26,660 nucleotides of DNA from Planctomycetaceae bacterium (GCA_002684315.1 NYVB01000129.1:17753-44412); one strand, 5' to 3'. Positions 1 through 9,062 are shown, numbered from the stretch's first letter. Made by a program: numbers and translations. Notes: a model not told the origin generated them from the letters alone.

Positions 1-99
1 GAACTCAACGTGGATCGTGAAGTCAGAGAAAGAATCATGCGGGTCTACGAACGGGACTACACGATGCTTGGGTATGAACGAATGTCGCATGGCGACTGA
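1..99 (+). CDS. C-terminal end of a probable sulfotransferase (partial)
   Basis: The first 99 bases read as one open frame of 32 codons ending in TGA at 97-99; the gene starts outside the window. The tail contains the segment RVYERDYTMLGYE. This resembles the last helix of many bacterial sulfotransferases (Sulfotransfer family), which often end in an aromatic-Asp-Tyr...Gly-Tyr pattern. Such enzymes transfer sulfate from PAPS to sugars. The flippase start follows 25 bases later on the same strand, so the two are probably co-transcribed, which fits a sulfated polysaccharide cluster. The P-loop and PAPS-binding parts are not visible, so the family call rests on a short tail only. Confidence 0.45.
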   Translation, partial: ELNVDREVRERIMRVYERDYTMLGYERMSHGD

Positions 100-124
100 C
101 TGCACATAGGGGAACGAAGGAAAG

Positions 125-1576
125 ATGGCAAAGAAAAACACAAGCTTCAAGGCAATGAAGTTCATGTCGAGTTCAGCTGTCATTTCTCAGGTGGCAGTGT
201 CACTCAGGCAGATCATCATGTTGAGAGCCATCGGGGTGGAGAATTACGGAATTGCAATTCCGATGCTCCTGTCGAGCGTGCTTCTGGAGCGGTTGCTCGA
301 AATGAACGCGGGCACGATTGTCGTCCAGGACCAAAAGGGTGGGTCGAGGAAGTTCCGGGATGCGTTGCAATTCATCAGTGTCAGTCGCGGGATTCTGTTT
401 TTTCTGATCATTCTTGCGTTCGCCGTGCCTCTGGCGATATTCAACGACCTCGACAGTCGCGAGTACGTCCTCGGATTCATGTTCATGAGTCTGGTCCCAC
501 TCATCAGAGGTCTGTCACATATCGATGTCTTCAGGCAGATGAGACGGCGAAGGTTCGGAAAGATGGCGTATTCAGCCACGGTGACACCGGTCACCACGAC
601 GGTGATGATCTCCATCATCTGTCTTTTCATGAGCAGCTTCTGGGTTCCGCTGATTGCGAGAGTGATCGATGCAATCAATGGCCTGATCATGTCATTCGTC
701 ATTTCGGAACGAAAATGGCGGATTCGATTCGACATGAAGAGTTCGATTCGAATCATCAAGTTCACAGTACCGTTGATCGTCGGAGGGTTGGTGCTCTTCA
801 TCAGCTCGAGAGGCAGCATGTTCGTCCTGGGCGGTTCGGACTTCCTCTTCGGCTACGACATTCCCAAGTCGGTGCTGGGAACGCTCTCCGCCGCGATGAT
901 GATCGCCATCATTCCTGGAAAGCTCGGAATGAAGGTCATCACGCAGGTCTTTTCGCCAAGGTTCGCCGAGATCAATCGAAACGGTGGAAGCATTTCAAAG
1001 ATGAGCGAGCAGGTGCAGGCACTCAGCTACACGCTTGCAGCTTCAGCCCTCATCATGCTTCAGGGCGGAGCGATCATCGTTCCGTTGCTCCTGACGGAAC
1101 GATTCGCGGCGTCAGGGCCCTACCTCGTGGCATTGAGCATTTGGGGCGCACTGCGCCTGAGTGGCACCGCCATGAAATCGATTGCCCTCGGCCTGGGCGA
1201 GAGCAAGATAATCATGTACTCGAACTTCTGGTCATTGTTGGGTTTCGCAAGCTCGGTCCTTGTCATCTACAACCAGAGAGATCTCGTCGAAATCGCGTAT
1301 TGCATGGGCATCGGTGAGTTGTTTTCAACGATCTCCCGCTGTGTCATGATCCGAAGAATAGTCCCAAGCATCAGCCTGACGACCTTGTTCTTCAAACCGG
1401 CATTGGTCCTTTTGGGCGCCACGGGAATTGGTATCTGTCAGCGATACGCCATTGATGGCCTTTCGATGCCGGTGGCCATAGTGGTGATCATCGTTTCGGT
1501 TGGATTGGGGACCAGCGCATTGAGTCTGGTGTGGGCACCGGCACGTCAGATCGTTTCAAAGAAGATGCCGTTCTGA
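125..1576 (+). CDS. Wzx-like polysaccharide flippase (MOP superfamily)
   Basis: A 483-residue polytopic inner-membrane protein with about 12-14 hydrophobic segments separated by short basic loops. The N-terminus has the pattern usual in Wzx/RfbX-type lipid-linked oligosaccharide translocases: a positively charged start, then a first helix and a motif around LRAIGVENYGIA, where flippases commonly have a Gly-x-x-x-Tyr/Phe-Gly turn. It would flip undecaprenyl-linked repeat units to the periplasmic face. A purine-rich stretch (aaggaaag) lies directly before the ATG at 125. It follows the sulfotransferase tail by 25 bases and converges with the acyltransferase on the other strand, leaving only 16 bases between stops. 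Length is typical for the family. It is the first of two flippases in the window. Substrate is unknown. Confidence 0.85.
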   Translation: MAKKNTSFKAMKFMSSSAVISQVAVSLRQIIMLRAIGVENYGIAIPMLLSSVLLERLLEMNAGTIVVQDQKGGSRKFRDALQFISVSRGILFFLIILAFAVPLAIFNDLDSREYVLGFMFMSLVPLIRGLSHIDVFRQMRRRRFGKMAYSATVTPVTTTVMISIICLFMSSFWVPLIARVIDAINGLIMSFVISERKWRIRFDMKSSIRIIKFTVPLIVGGLVLFISSRGSMFVLGGSDFLFGYDIPKSVLGTLSAAMMIAIIPGKLGMKVITQVFSPRFAEINRNGGSISKMSEQVQALSYTLAASALIMLQGGAIIVPLLLTERFAASGPYLVALSIWGALRLSGTAMKSIALGLGESKIIMYSNFWSLLGFASSVLVIYNQRDLVEIAYCMGIGELFSTISRCVMIRRIVPSISLTTLFFKPALVLLGATGIGICQRYAIDGLSMPVAIVVIIVSVGLGTSALSLVWAPARQIVSKKMPF

Positions 1577-1592
1577 ATCCGTTGTTGTCAGG

Positions 1593-2300
1593 TCAGAATT
1601 TCGAGGAGACCTGGCTCGAGGGATCTTCATGGACACGGACCCATGAGCCGGTTTCGGAGTCGAAGGATCTGATGACGCGAGCGGGGTTCCCCACGGCCAC
1701 CGAGAATGGTGGAATACTCTTCGTGACGACGCTTCCAGATCCGATGATCGAATTCTTGCCGATCGTGACGCCCTTCAGAACCACGACTTTTTCGCCAAGC
1801 CAGGCATACTCACCGATTCTTGTCTCTTCTGCGATCAGATGATTGTTATGGATTGCTGGCGTGTCGGTATTCTGCCACGTGTGGTCATGGTCCGTGATGT
1901 AGCAGTTCGCCGCGATCAGGACGCTGTGACCGATGTGTATGGATGATACAGCTGAAAGATGGACAGATGGGTGGATGATGCAGTCATCGGAGATCGTGAT
2001 GCGATGTTCACCGGACCGAGGATTGATGGCGGTGAGCCTCGAGAAACGCCAGATATGTACGTTTCTTCCGACGTAGATCGACTGATGACCCTTGATCCAG
2101 GTTGGAAAGTTGATGCGTGAATTGGTTCCAAACGATCCCATCCTTGGTTTGTACAAGAGACGGAAGAGGAAATTGACCAGGCGCTTCGTCAACCGACGCA
2201 GAAGCGATTGCGAAAATTTTTCCACGGGAATCATCTCGCCGCGAAGTGGTTGCGACCCGACCGTGGCATCGCATTCCGATTCTCGTTGAGGTGGTGGCAC
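1593..2300 (-). CDS. Hexapeptide-repeat acyltransferase (WcaF/NodL-like)
   Basis: A left-handed beta-helix acyltransferase of 235 residues, last gene of the leftward run. Repeats of the hexapeptide type run from about residue 75 to the end. They include the usual ITDHDHTW loop, whose His is the expected catalytic base, then [29 protein letters not shown] and AVGNPARVI near the C-terminus. It would acetylate a sugar of the polymer or its precursor, using acetyl-CoA. The start is uncertain. GTG at 2300 has an AAGGG ribosome site 7 bases upstream and is used here. ATG at 2234 gives 213 residues, closer to the family norm. A different-frame ATG at 2352 overlaps the previous stop (ATGA), so a frameshift near the start is possible. 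Family call is firm; the exact substrate is not. Confidence 0.8.
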   Translation of the reverse strand: MPPPQRESECDATVGSQPLRGEMIPVEKFSQSLLRRLTKRLVNFLFRLLYKPRMGSFGTNSRINFPTWIKGHQSIYVGRNVHIWRFSRLTAINPRSGEHRITISDDCIIHPSVHLSAVSSIHIGHSVLIAANCYITDHDHTWQNTDTPAIHNNHLIAEETRIGEYAWLGEKVVVLKGVTIGKNSIIGSGSVVTKSIPPFSVAVGNPARVIRSFDSETGSWVRVHEDPSSQVSSKF

Positions 2301-2348
2301 GATAGAACCCTTGCAGGAGTTTCATGAACACGACGAAAGCCGTGTAGA

Positions 2349-3857
2349 TCATCGATCTGACATTAAGCTATCGACGGAAGCGAGATGAAACATGAGGACA
2401 AGGGCACGATGAGACCCCGACTTGTCTGTCGAGTCGGACAGTGCTTCGAATGGAAGAGTCCCAAAATACCGAGCATGATTTTTGAAAAACGAACATTTCC
2501 GGCGATGCCGTCTGTATCGCAGCCACAGTGATGCCTTGGCCTTCTTCGGAGGTGAGCCATCATCGAAGGGAAGGCTGGAAAACTCCGGGTAGAGACGATG
2601 ACAGGCATCGGTCTGAATGTCATTTTCGTGCATCATCTCGATCGGGATCGATCGAGCCCAGGAGACGAGGTCACGATCCATGAAGGGGAGTTCGACTCTT
2701 GACTGCGAACGGCAGATCGCGAGTGGATTCAGTGCGATGGAACGACGCCCCCAGTTTTCGAAGGTGAAGCTGGTGATGGGGTTGGGTGCATCGCGATGTC
2801 GTGAGAATTCGGCCTGTAGATCTGAAAGCACCGACTGATCATCAGCGATGCAAAAAGGCGTTCGTTCGAGGATCGGGGCCAACCAACGAGGTGAGGTCGC
2901 GGCGGTCAACGCGAACAGTCCACTCGCCCAGTCTGAGAATTGTCCGTCTCGCAGCAACTTCGCCATCTCGGGAGAAGCCACTGAGTTTCGGGTGAGGCTT
3001 CCGACGCCCAGGCCGTCGTACCAGAACGCACCACCCTGAAGGAGTTCGTTCCAGAGTGGCATCAGCCAGACGTGTTCCAGAGCCTCGAATCCGCACGCAA
3101 CATGCCTCTGTCGCTCGGCGGACAACCAGTCGACGTCGTGTTCGAGCACTTCTTGAAACGTGAGACCAAGACGGTGTGCAAGGTGAGAAGCGATGCTGGT
3201 GTCACTGGATGCCCCGGAGTCGGATGAACCAAGAGACAAAACACGACGTGGCGCGTGTCCAAGCCCATGGAGTTCGAGAAGCATCATCCGAGAATCACGA
3301 CCGCCAGAGAGTGGGAGGTCGAACCGGTCTCCAACGGGAAGTCGCCTTTTCATGGCGACGCGAAATCGATCGGACCAACCATCGATGGCTTCCTTGATTG
3401 ACTTCGGGGATTCTGTTTTTTTCCACGGGGTGAGTTCGGTCTCAAGCGTGCCGGCGGTCCAGGTCAGGCGAGCACCTGCGGGAATCCGTTGGATATCTTT
3501 GAAGAGTGTTCGGTCTCCAATCAGAAATCCGGCACGGCAGAAGAATCCGAGTGCGATGGGATCAAGATCACGACGCTCGAGGCGTGAAAGGATGGGAAGA
3601 GGAGAATCGGAGACGAGCAGTCGATCCGGGGTGTGATGTACGTAAAGCGGTAGATACCCGTGAAGATCGGATTCAATCACGAGCGAATGGTCATTCCACG
3701 TCCATCCACCGGAAACACCACATTCGAGACCATCCTCGTCGAGAACCGAATGACCGAATTCGGCACGACTGGACCCGGACATGCGAGTGACACCATTCTC
3801 CATTTTCAATTCAATCCAGGTGCATTGATCATTCATGAAAAAATTGCCTCGAGGCAT
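2349..3857 (-). CDS. Asparagine-synthase-like amidotransferase
   Basis: A 502-residue protein of the asparagine synthetase (AsnB) superfamily. The PP-loop ATP-pyrophosphatase signature SGGRDS is at residues 184-189. A later segment, RVELPFMDRDLVSWARSIP, matches the usual E-x-R-x-PF-L/M-D block. The N-terminal part keeps Ntn-hydrolase-like strands (DLHGYLPLYV) but has no Cys at position 2, the glutaminase nucleophile of true AsnB. It therefore probably does not hydrolyse glutamine itself, and may use ammonia or perform another adenylation-dependent step on a sugar acid. Such proteins occur often in exopolysaccharide clusters. ATG at 3857 follows the flippase stop by 15 bases. ATG at 3836 is an alternative with GAGG about 10 bases upstream. 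Fold assignment is good; the reaction is unknown. Confidence 0.75.
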   Translation of the reverse strand: MPRGNFFMNDQCTWIELKMENGVTRMSGSSRAEFGHSVLDEDGLECGVSGGWTWNDHSLVIESDLHGYLPLYVHHTPDRLLVSDSPLPILSRLERRDLDPIALGFFCRAGFLIGDRTLFKDIQRIPAGARLTWTAGTLETELTPWKKTESPKSIKEAIDGWSDRFRVAMKRRLPVGDRFDLPLSGGRDSRMMLLELHGLGHAPRRVLSLGSSDSGASSDTSIASHLAHRLGLTFQEVLEHDVDWLSAERQRHVACGFEALEHVWLMPLWNELLQGGAFWYDGLGVGSLTRNSVASPEMAKLLRDGQFSDWASGLFALTAATSPRWLAPILERTPFCIADDQSVLSDLQAEFSRHRDAPNPITSFTFENWGRRSIALNPLAICRSQSRVELPFMDRDLVSWARSIPIEMMHENDIQTDACHRLYPEFSSLPFDDGSPPKKAKASLWLRYRRHRRKCSFFKNHARYFGTLPFEALSDSTDKSGSHRALVLMFHLASVDSLMSDR

Positions 3858-3872
3858 CGACGGGCTTGGAGA

Positions 3873-5315
3873 TCACAGGAAACGCTTCATTCCACCGGGC
3901 CTGAAAAAGATGAAACAAGTTGCGATCGTCAACAGGCACAGGGCGATACTACCCGACCACATCAGACGATCGAAACCTTGCGGCGAGAATGAAAGGTCGA
4001 TCAGGGCGAGGACCAGAATCAACAAGAGACCGATTCCAAGGAACGGGATGGAGTTCCGTACCAATGTCATGAGGTCGGATTGGACGATTCTGAGCGCGCC
4101 GTTGATGCCGACCACCAATGCTCCCAGCAAACCGATGGCCATCGCACAGCCGACGCCGAAGGCACCGAGACTGACAGCAAGCGGAACGCCAAGTGCATAG
4201 ACGATGATGACTCGAACGAATTGCATCCGCCTGTCGATGCCAGGCTTGCCGACCCCCCAGAAAAGTGGACCGGTGATAGAAAGGGTGGCGCTGAGAAAAC
4301 CGACGAGTGCGAGCACTGGAACGAGTGGTTGGTTCGTTGTGTAGGAGCTTCCCCAGACGAACACCGGCAGTGCATCGCCGGACCATGCCACAAGCAAGGC
4401 CACGGGAAGTGTTCCCAGTCCAATGGCCGACCACGCGAGCAGCCAGACCCGGCGCAGCTTGACGACGTCATCCTGGAGCTTGCTGTAAGCCGGTATCAGG
4501 ACCGATCCGATGACGGACAATGAAAGAAACACGGGAAGCTCCGCGAGACGATAGGTCAGAGCGAAGACTCCAAGCGACTCCATTGAATCAAGACGACCGA
4601 TGAGAATTGCGGGCGCCTGACCGATCGCCATGATCAAGACGGGTATTCCGAACGCTCCGAAGGCATACCGACGGAAGTTTCCGAACATGGAGAGGTCCGG
4701 CCGACGAAATGGATTCATCGGCGCGATGATCCATGAACCGATCAGCGATGAGAGTGCAAAGGCAAGCTTGCCCAGAATCAAAACCCAGACCGATGGCGAG
4801 TGATAGGCGAGGGACAAGGCAACCGCGGTTCCCACCACGGCGGCGACCAGGCCGTTCAATGCGACAGGTTTGAATCTGAGCTCTTTTTCCAGAACGTGGA
4901 TGGCGGGACTCATGAAGGCGTTGATCAGTGGAAGAAGGGCCATGAACATCATGAGAGTGCGCATTTCGGGTCTGCCGAAGTACTCGGCGACAAGAGATGC
5001 GGACGAAAGAAGGACGGCACACAGGAGAAGGCCGCGAAGAATGTTCAGAAAGAGGACCGTTCGCAGGAGTCCCGGTTCACGCCCTCTGTCATTTTGAATG
5101 ATGAACGGACCGCTGGAAAGAAACGTGAACGTCTCGACGGCAGCGATCGGAGCGAGCAGGGCCATGAAGAGACCGAAGTCGTCGGTTGTGAGGATTCTGG
5201 CAAGAATGATGTTCATGCCAAAGCGAATCATTCGTTCACTGATGCGACCGAATCCCTGCCAGGCGAAACTTGCCATGACACGTTGTCCAAGGGACATTTT
5301 TTCGATCACGGTCAT
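3873..5315 (-). CDS. Second Wzx-like polysaccharide flippase
   Basis: A 480-residue polytopic membrane protein of the MOP superfamily (polysaccharide transporter type). It begins with a short basic N-terminus, then WQGFGRISERMIRFGMNIIL and ARILTTDDFGLFMALLA. This is the family's typical first-helix region ending in a Leu-x-x-x-D-F/Y-G-L turn. About 12-14 hydrophobic helices follow. It would translocate a lipid-linked oligosaccharide across the inner membrane. Its ATG overlaps the stop of the glycosyltransferase gene in an ATGA junction, so translation is probably coupled. It is clearly different in sequence from the flippase at 125-1576, so the window appears to hold parts of two export routes rather than a recent duplication. 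Confidence 0.87.
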   Translation of the reverse strand: MTVIEKMSLGQRVMASFAWQGFGRISERMIRFGMNIILARILTTDDFGLFMALLAPIAAVETFTFLSSGPFIIQNDRGREPGLLRTVLFLNILRGLLLCAVLLSSASLVAEYFGRPEMRTLMMFMALLPLINAFMSPAIHVLEKELRFKPVALNGLVAAVVGTAVALSLAYHSPSVWVLILGKLAFALSSLIGSWIIAPMNPFRRPDLSMFGNFRRYAFGAFGIPVLIMAIGQAPAILIGRLDSMESLGVFALTYRLAELPVFLSLSVIGSVLIPAYSKLQDDVVKLRRVWLLAWSAIGLGTLPVALLVAWSGDALPVFVWGSSYTTNQPLVPVLALVGFLSATLSITGPLFWGVGKPGIDRRMQFVRVIIVYALGVPLAVSLGAFGVGCAMAIGLLGALVVGINGALRIVQSDLMTLVRNSIPFLGIGLLLILVLALIDLSFSPQGFDRLMWSGSIALCLLTIATCFIFFRPGGMKRFL

Positions 5316-6658
5316 TGAATGGAACCCGGTTCAGGGGTTTCCCCTTGAATGACGCCTTTCATGAAGTCCGAAAGGCGCTCGGTGAGGGCGGAGCGGAGAT
5401 ACGGAGCCAGCATGGGACCACGCTCCTCAATGAGATCACGATCATTGGAACTGTCACAGAAGACGGCCATCTCCTCGATGGCATCGGCGATGGAGCCAGC
5501 GTCACAAGGATCGCAGCAAAAGACACCGGGACAAGATGACACGAGGTCGAGACCGCTGCCGGGGTGAAGTGCGGCGAGAACGGGACGACCAGAAGCCAGA
5601 TATTCGTACGTCTTCCCCGGAGTGATCGGATCTCGGACGTCACATGAAAGTTTTCCACCCGGAAGAAACAGAGCACTTGCTTGAGCAAGCAGATCAGTCA
5701 TCCGACCATGATCGATGTACCCATGGAGTGTTGTCTGAGACTCGAATCCACCATCACGGACACACCTGCGCAGCTTCGCATCGACATCACCGATGAAGTC
5801 GAAATGTAAACGCGATGCCAGCTCCGGGTGCGTGTTCCGAAGGTTCAGGGCTGCGCGAAACAGGTGATGCGGAGTCCGTCCGGTTCGGTCGATGTTGCCA
5901 CGCGAAACATGGCGAAGGGCGCTGAATCGGGCACGGATCCCATTGGGTGGGTAGAGCGATTCACAATGGAATGTTCCGGTGTGCATGATCCCGATCTTTT
6001 GAGTCGCCATGATCCTTGAATTCGAGAAGTGCTCGGCTTCGAAACCGTTCTCGATGGACAAGGTTTTTTCGGCAAGATGCGGACCGAACTCTTCGAGACA
6101 CTGAGATGTCGCATCCGTGGTGTTCAATATGATTCCATCGGCCAGTTCAAGCATCCGACGCATCAATCGATGCTGCCGACGTCTGCTTCCGCGCGATGAT
6201 TGAATCGTCCAGTAATCGAGAGTCCATGGGTCTCGAAGATCAACGATGATCTTCGTCCCGGATGTTTCCGGCATCATTTCCAGGATCTCAGAGAGTATGA
6301 AGGGACTCATGGTGAGCAGCAGGACATCGGGAGATGTTGACGAGACTTCCTGAAGGACGCGTCGACAGAATGGGCCGATCTGAGCCTTGATCGACCGCTC
6401 GCCGGGAAATCGTGACTCCTTGAAGGGACCGGTGTTCTCGACACGAATCAATTCGGTAGAGTCTGGAATCTGAGACATCAGTGACTGATCAAGACGATTC
6501 CAGCGCCCGCGAGAGGCGGATTCGGCTCGAGAGATTATTCGACAATTCCAGCCAAGCCCCGGAAGGTGTCGGGCGAAGGAGGCAGGCCTCTGTGATCCAG
6601 CTCCACCATCGGGTGGGAAGTACCAGGCAGCGATAAGTATGGATGACTTGGACATCAT
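5312..6658 (-). CDS. Glycosyltransferase, GT4-like (GT-B fold)
   Basis: A 448-residue cytosolic glycosyltransferase, first gene of the leftward run. The N-terminus (AAWYFPPDGGAGSQRPASFA) is the usual nucleotide-fold entry of GT4-like enzymes that begin with FPP-x-x-G-G-x-G. The middle has the strand DLRDPWTLDYW, and the C-terminal domain has DPITPGKTYEYLASGRPVLA, the region of the donor-binding P-x-K-x-x-E-Y-L-A motif. It would add one sugar to a lipid-linked repeat unit. Two tandem ATG codons (6658 and 6655) are possible starts and neither has a strong ribosome site. The stop overlaps the flippase start. Donor and acceptor cannot be told from sequence. Confidence 0.82.
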   Translation of the reverse strand: MMSKSSILIAAWYFPPDGGAGSQRPASFARHLPGLGWNCRIISRAESASRGRWNRLDQSLMSQIPDSTELIRVENTGPFKESRFPGERSIKAQIGPFCRRVLQEVSSTSPDVLLLTMSPFILSEILEMMPETSGTKIIVDLRDPWTLDYWTIQSSRGSRRRQHRLMRRMLELADGIILNTTDATSQCLEEFGPHLAEKTLSIENGFEAEHFSNSRIMATQKIGIMHTGTFHCESLYPPNGIRARFSALRHVSRGNIDRTGRTPHHLFRAALNLRNTHPELASRLHFDFIGDVDAKLRRCVRDGGFESQTTLHGYIDHGRMTDLLAQASALFLPGGKLSCDVRDPITPGKTYEYLASGRPVLAALHPGSGLDLVSSCPGVFCCDPCDAGSIADAIEEMAVFCDSSNDRDLIEERGPMLAPYLRSALTERLSDFMKGVIQGETPEPGSIQ

Positions 6659-6768
6659 CTGATAAATCGGTCGTATTGAGGGGAAAACGTGATCAGACAG
6701 CCAAATAACATCGATATGAAATGGAAGCCGTTGGTCTGGAACCAGTCTGACCGATATTCACTGAGGAA
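6659..6768. promoter_or_regulatory. Divergent intergenic region
   Basis: These 110 bases separate the leftward glycosyltransferase run from the rightward deacetylase and should hold both promoters. The segment is richer in A and T than the genes around it. A possible pair TTGGTC (6731) and GATATT (6753) ends too close to the ATG at 6769 to be convincing. GAGGA sits at 6763-6767, only one base from that ATG. No clear operator or terminator was seen. Confidence 0.35.
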
Positions 6769-7596
6769 ATGGTTGAAACCTGCGAGCAAGGGGGATTCAC
6801 GATCATCGTTTTAATTGCGACACTTTTCATTTCATTGACCGGCATGATCGTGGTCGCCTTGGGACTTTGGTTCGGCGTTCCTGTGGTGATGCGGTCAATG
6901 GCAGGAAAAAGAATCAGGGACGTCTGCCGGCGCCAGAAACTGATCGCACTGACTTTCGACGATGGCCCTGTTCCGGGTATGACCGAACGCGTGTTGGAGA
7001 TGTTGGATGAACTTGGTGTGAAAGCCACTTTCTTCATGATTGGGAGCCTCGTCGAGAACAACGAAGATCTGGCAAGGCAAGTCGTCGAAAATGGTCACCA
7101 GGTTGCCTCTCACACCCAGAACCACCTGAATGCATGGCGAGTCGGTCCGATTCGGGGTGTTCGAGATGTGCAAAGCGGGGTGCGGACACTCAGGGACCGA
7201 GAACTCGCTGTTTCTTGGTTCAGACCGCCCCGAGGTAACGCCACTCTTGGAACAGTCTTGAGTTGCTGGTCACAAGGTTGCAGAATGATCTGGTGGACCC
7301 ATGATTCAGGAGATACGGGATTCGGATCCGGCAGATCCGACATGGGGCTCTCCCAGATCATGAAAAAAATGGTCAAGGGTAAGGCGAAGAGTCTTTCGAC
7401 GGAGGATGTGATGTGCCCCAAGAAGAGGGAAGGCTTGCTGCGTTCGCTTGATGAATCAGGGGGAGTGGTTCTTTTTCATGATGGAAAAAGAACGTACGAG
7501 GGCCACCGGGAGCTGACACTGGAATGCACCCGGGACATCGTGAGACGAGCAAAAGAAAACGGGTTTCGATTTGTGACCCTGAACGAGTTGAAGTAG
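6769..7596 (+). CDS. Membrane-anchored polysaccharide deacetylase (NodB/CE4)
   Basis: A 275-residue protein with one N-terminal membrane segment (about residues 11-36) followed by a NodB homology domain. The metal triad is intact: TFDDGP at 62-67 (Asp65), and H115 and H119 in SHTQNH. Motif 3 is RPPRG at 152-156, and the late motif is LFHDG at 235-239. Family knowledge: CE4 enzymes remove N-acetyl (sometimes O-acetyl) groups from polymeric sugars. Here the domain is probably periplasmic and acts on the exported polymer. A basic insert of about 40 residues (186-228) lies between the last two motifs. The next gene starts 56 bases downstream, so the pair is probably one transcript. GAGGA lies very close to the ATG, so the start is a little uncertain. 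Confidence 0.9.
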   Translation: MVETCEQGGFTIIVLIATLFISLTGMIVVALGLWFGVPVVMRSMAGKRIRDVCRRQKLIALTFDDGPVPGMTERVLEMLDELGVKATFFMIGSLVENNEDLARQVVENGHQVASHTQNHLNAWRVGPIRGVRDVQSGVRTLRDRELAVSWFRPPRGNATLGTVLSCWSQGCRMIWWTHDSGDTGFGSGRSDMGLSQIMKKMVKGKAKSLSTEDVMCPKKREGLLRSLDESGGVVLFHDGKRTYEGHRELTLECTRDIVRRAKENGFRFVTLNELK

Positions 7597-7652
7597 TCGA
7601 AGAAACACCTTTCATGCACGGCATTCGTGTGTGGAAATGAACGGATCTAAGC

Positions 7653-9062
7653 GTGCAGAAGCGAGGACAAAAAGACTTCAAGACCTTCCTGGAGGAGACC
7701 TACGGGCAGAACCTTGTTCACCCACTCGCGGGCTTGATCTTCTTCACCAGCCTGGTCTGGGCATTCTGTGCCCCGCGCAAATACCTGATCTGGCCTGTGA
7801 TCATGATCGCATGCTTCATCTCACCAGCTCAGAGATTTGCAATTCTGGGCCTGGACTTTCATTTTCTCAGGGCCATCACCCTGATGCTGCTGGTGCGAAT
7901 CCTGATCTTCAGAGACCTCAAGGATGTCAGATTGGGAAAGGCGGACCTGGCACTCACGGGTCTCGTGGCCGCAATCGTTCTGGGCACGCTGGCTCGGGGC
8001 GGTATCAACCCCGCAATGACCACGGCGGGAAAAATGATCGAGCTGTTCTGTCTGTACTTCATAGGCAGGGCGCTGATCCGGAATCTGGATGACGTGCGGG
8101 GCATGCTTCTCGGAGTCGGGCTTCTTGCGGTTCCAGTGGGCATTTCATTCATAGTCGAGCAATACACGCGATATAACTTCTTTTCGCTGTTCGGTGGGAT
8201 TCCGGAAATGACGGTCATGCGGGACGGAAAGCTTCGGTCCCAGGGTTCATTCGCCCACCCCATCATTGCTGGCGTGTTCTGGGCGAGTTTCGCTCCGATG
8301 TTCATGGCGCAGATTTTCGCGAAACAACAGGGATTCATGAACATCTGTATTGGCTGGGTCGGCTTCATCATGTGCTGTATCTGTGCATTCATGACGAACA
8401 GCAGCACCTCCATAGCTGGGATCCTGGTTGGATTGACCGGCTGGTGTTTCTACAAGTTCAGGAACAACCTCAGGATGATCTTCTGGATCACCATGGGATT
8501 TGCGTTCATCATTCACATGGCGTCGACGCGTGGATTTCACGGAGTCATCTTCACCAGAATCTCGTTCATTTCGGCTTCGACGGGGTACCACCGGTACATG
8601 TTGTTCGAAGGGCTGTTCAACAACGTTCCGAAGTGGTTCTTCATCGGAACCAACAATCGGATGTTCAACAGGTCATTCATCGATGTGACGAATCAATACA
8701 TCCTGATAGCGCTTGACGGGGGCATCATCGCACTCATCCTTCAACTGTCTCTCATCGTGATGGGATTCAAGGCGGTCGGCAGAGCGCTCAAGGCATCGGT
8801 GAAAAGGTCTGACACCCTCCTGATCTTCGGCGTTGGGGTGGGCTATCTGGTTGCGATCATCTCATTTACGGCTGTGTCAGCCTATGGAGAGGCCGTCATT
8901 CCTCTGTATATGATCCTGGGAATCATGATCTCCTTGGGGGATCCCGGCACCGTGATGAAGAGCTTCAAGAATGACAAAACGGCCGAAAATGACAAGACTG
9001 AAAACACCCTTCAAGATTCCAATTCTGGAAAAACCCCGTTTACGGGAAGGGCGCGCGGCTGA
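7653..9062 (+). CDS. Wzy/O-antigen-ligase-like polymerase
   Basis: A 469-residue polytopic membrane protein with about ten to twelve hydrophobic helices. A larger hydrophilic loop near the middle (SLFGGIPEMTVMRDGKLRSQ, then GSFAHPIIAGVFWA) resembles the periplasmic loop of the O-antigen ligase/polymerase (Wzy_C) family; its Arg and His residues are the sort used in catalysis. It would join repeat units into a polymer at the periplasmic face or ligate the chain. The start is GTG at 7653, the first start codon after an in-frame stop at 7638, with a weak ribosome site. The C-terminus ends in a hydrophilic tail with a small duplicated NDKT(A)EN motif. Family call is good; polymerase versus ligase cannot be decided. 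Confidence 0.8.
   Translation: MQKRGQKDFKTFLEETYGQNLVHPLAGLIFFTSLVWAFCAPRKYLIWPVIMIACFISPAQRFAILGLDFHFLRAITLMLLVRILIFRDLKDVRLGKADLALTGLVAAIVLGTLARGGINPAMTTAGKMIELFCLYFIGRALIRNLDDVRGMLLGVGLLAVPVGISFIVEQYTRYNFFSLFGGIPEMTVMRDGKLRSQGSFAHPIIAGVFWASFAPMFMAQIFAKQQGFMNICIGWVGFIMCCICAFMTNSSTSIAGILVGLTGWCFYKFRNNLRMIFWITMGFAFIIHMASTRGFHGVIFTRISFISASTGYHRYMLFEGLFNNVPKWFFIGTNNRMFNRSFIDVTNQYILIALDGGIIALILQLSLIVMGFKAVGRALKASVKRSDTLLIFGVGVGYLVAIISFTAVSAYGEAVIPLYMILGIMISLGDPGTVMKSFKNDKTAENDKTENTLQDSNSGKTPFTGRARG

Noticed and set aside
715..1317. A 200-codon + strand frame inside the first flippase
   Set aside because: It is an out-of-frame reading of a clear polytopic membrane gene, with no motif and no ribosome site.
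6731..6758. TTGGTC and GATATT as a sigma-70 promoter for the deacetylase
   Set aside because: The start of transcription would fall only a few bases before the ATG, leaving no room for a ribosome site.
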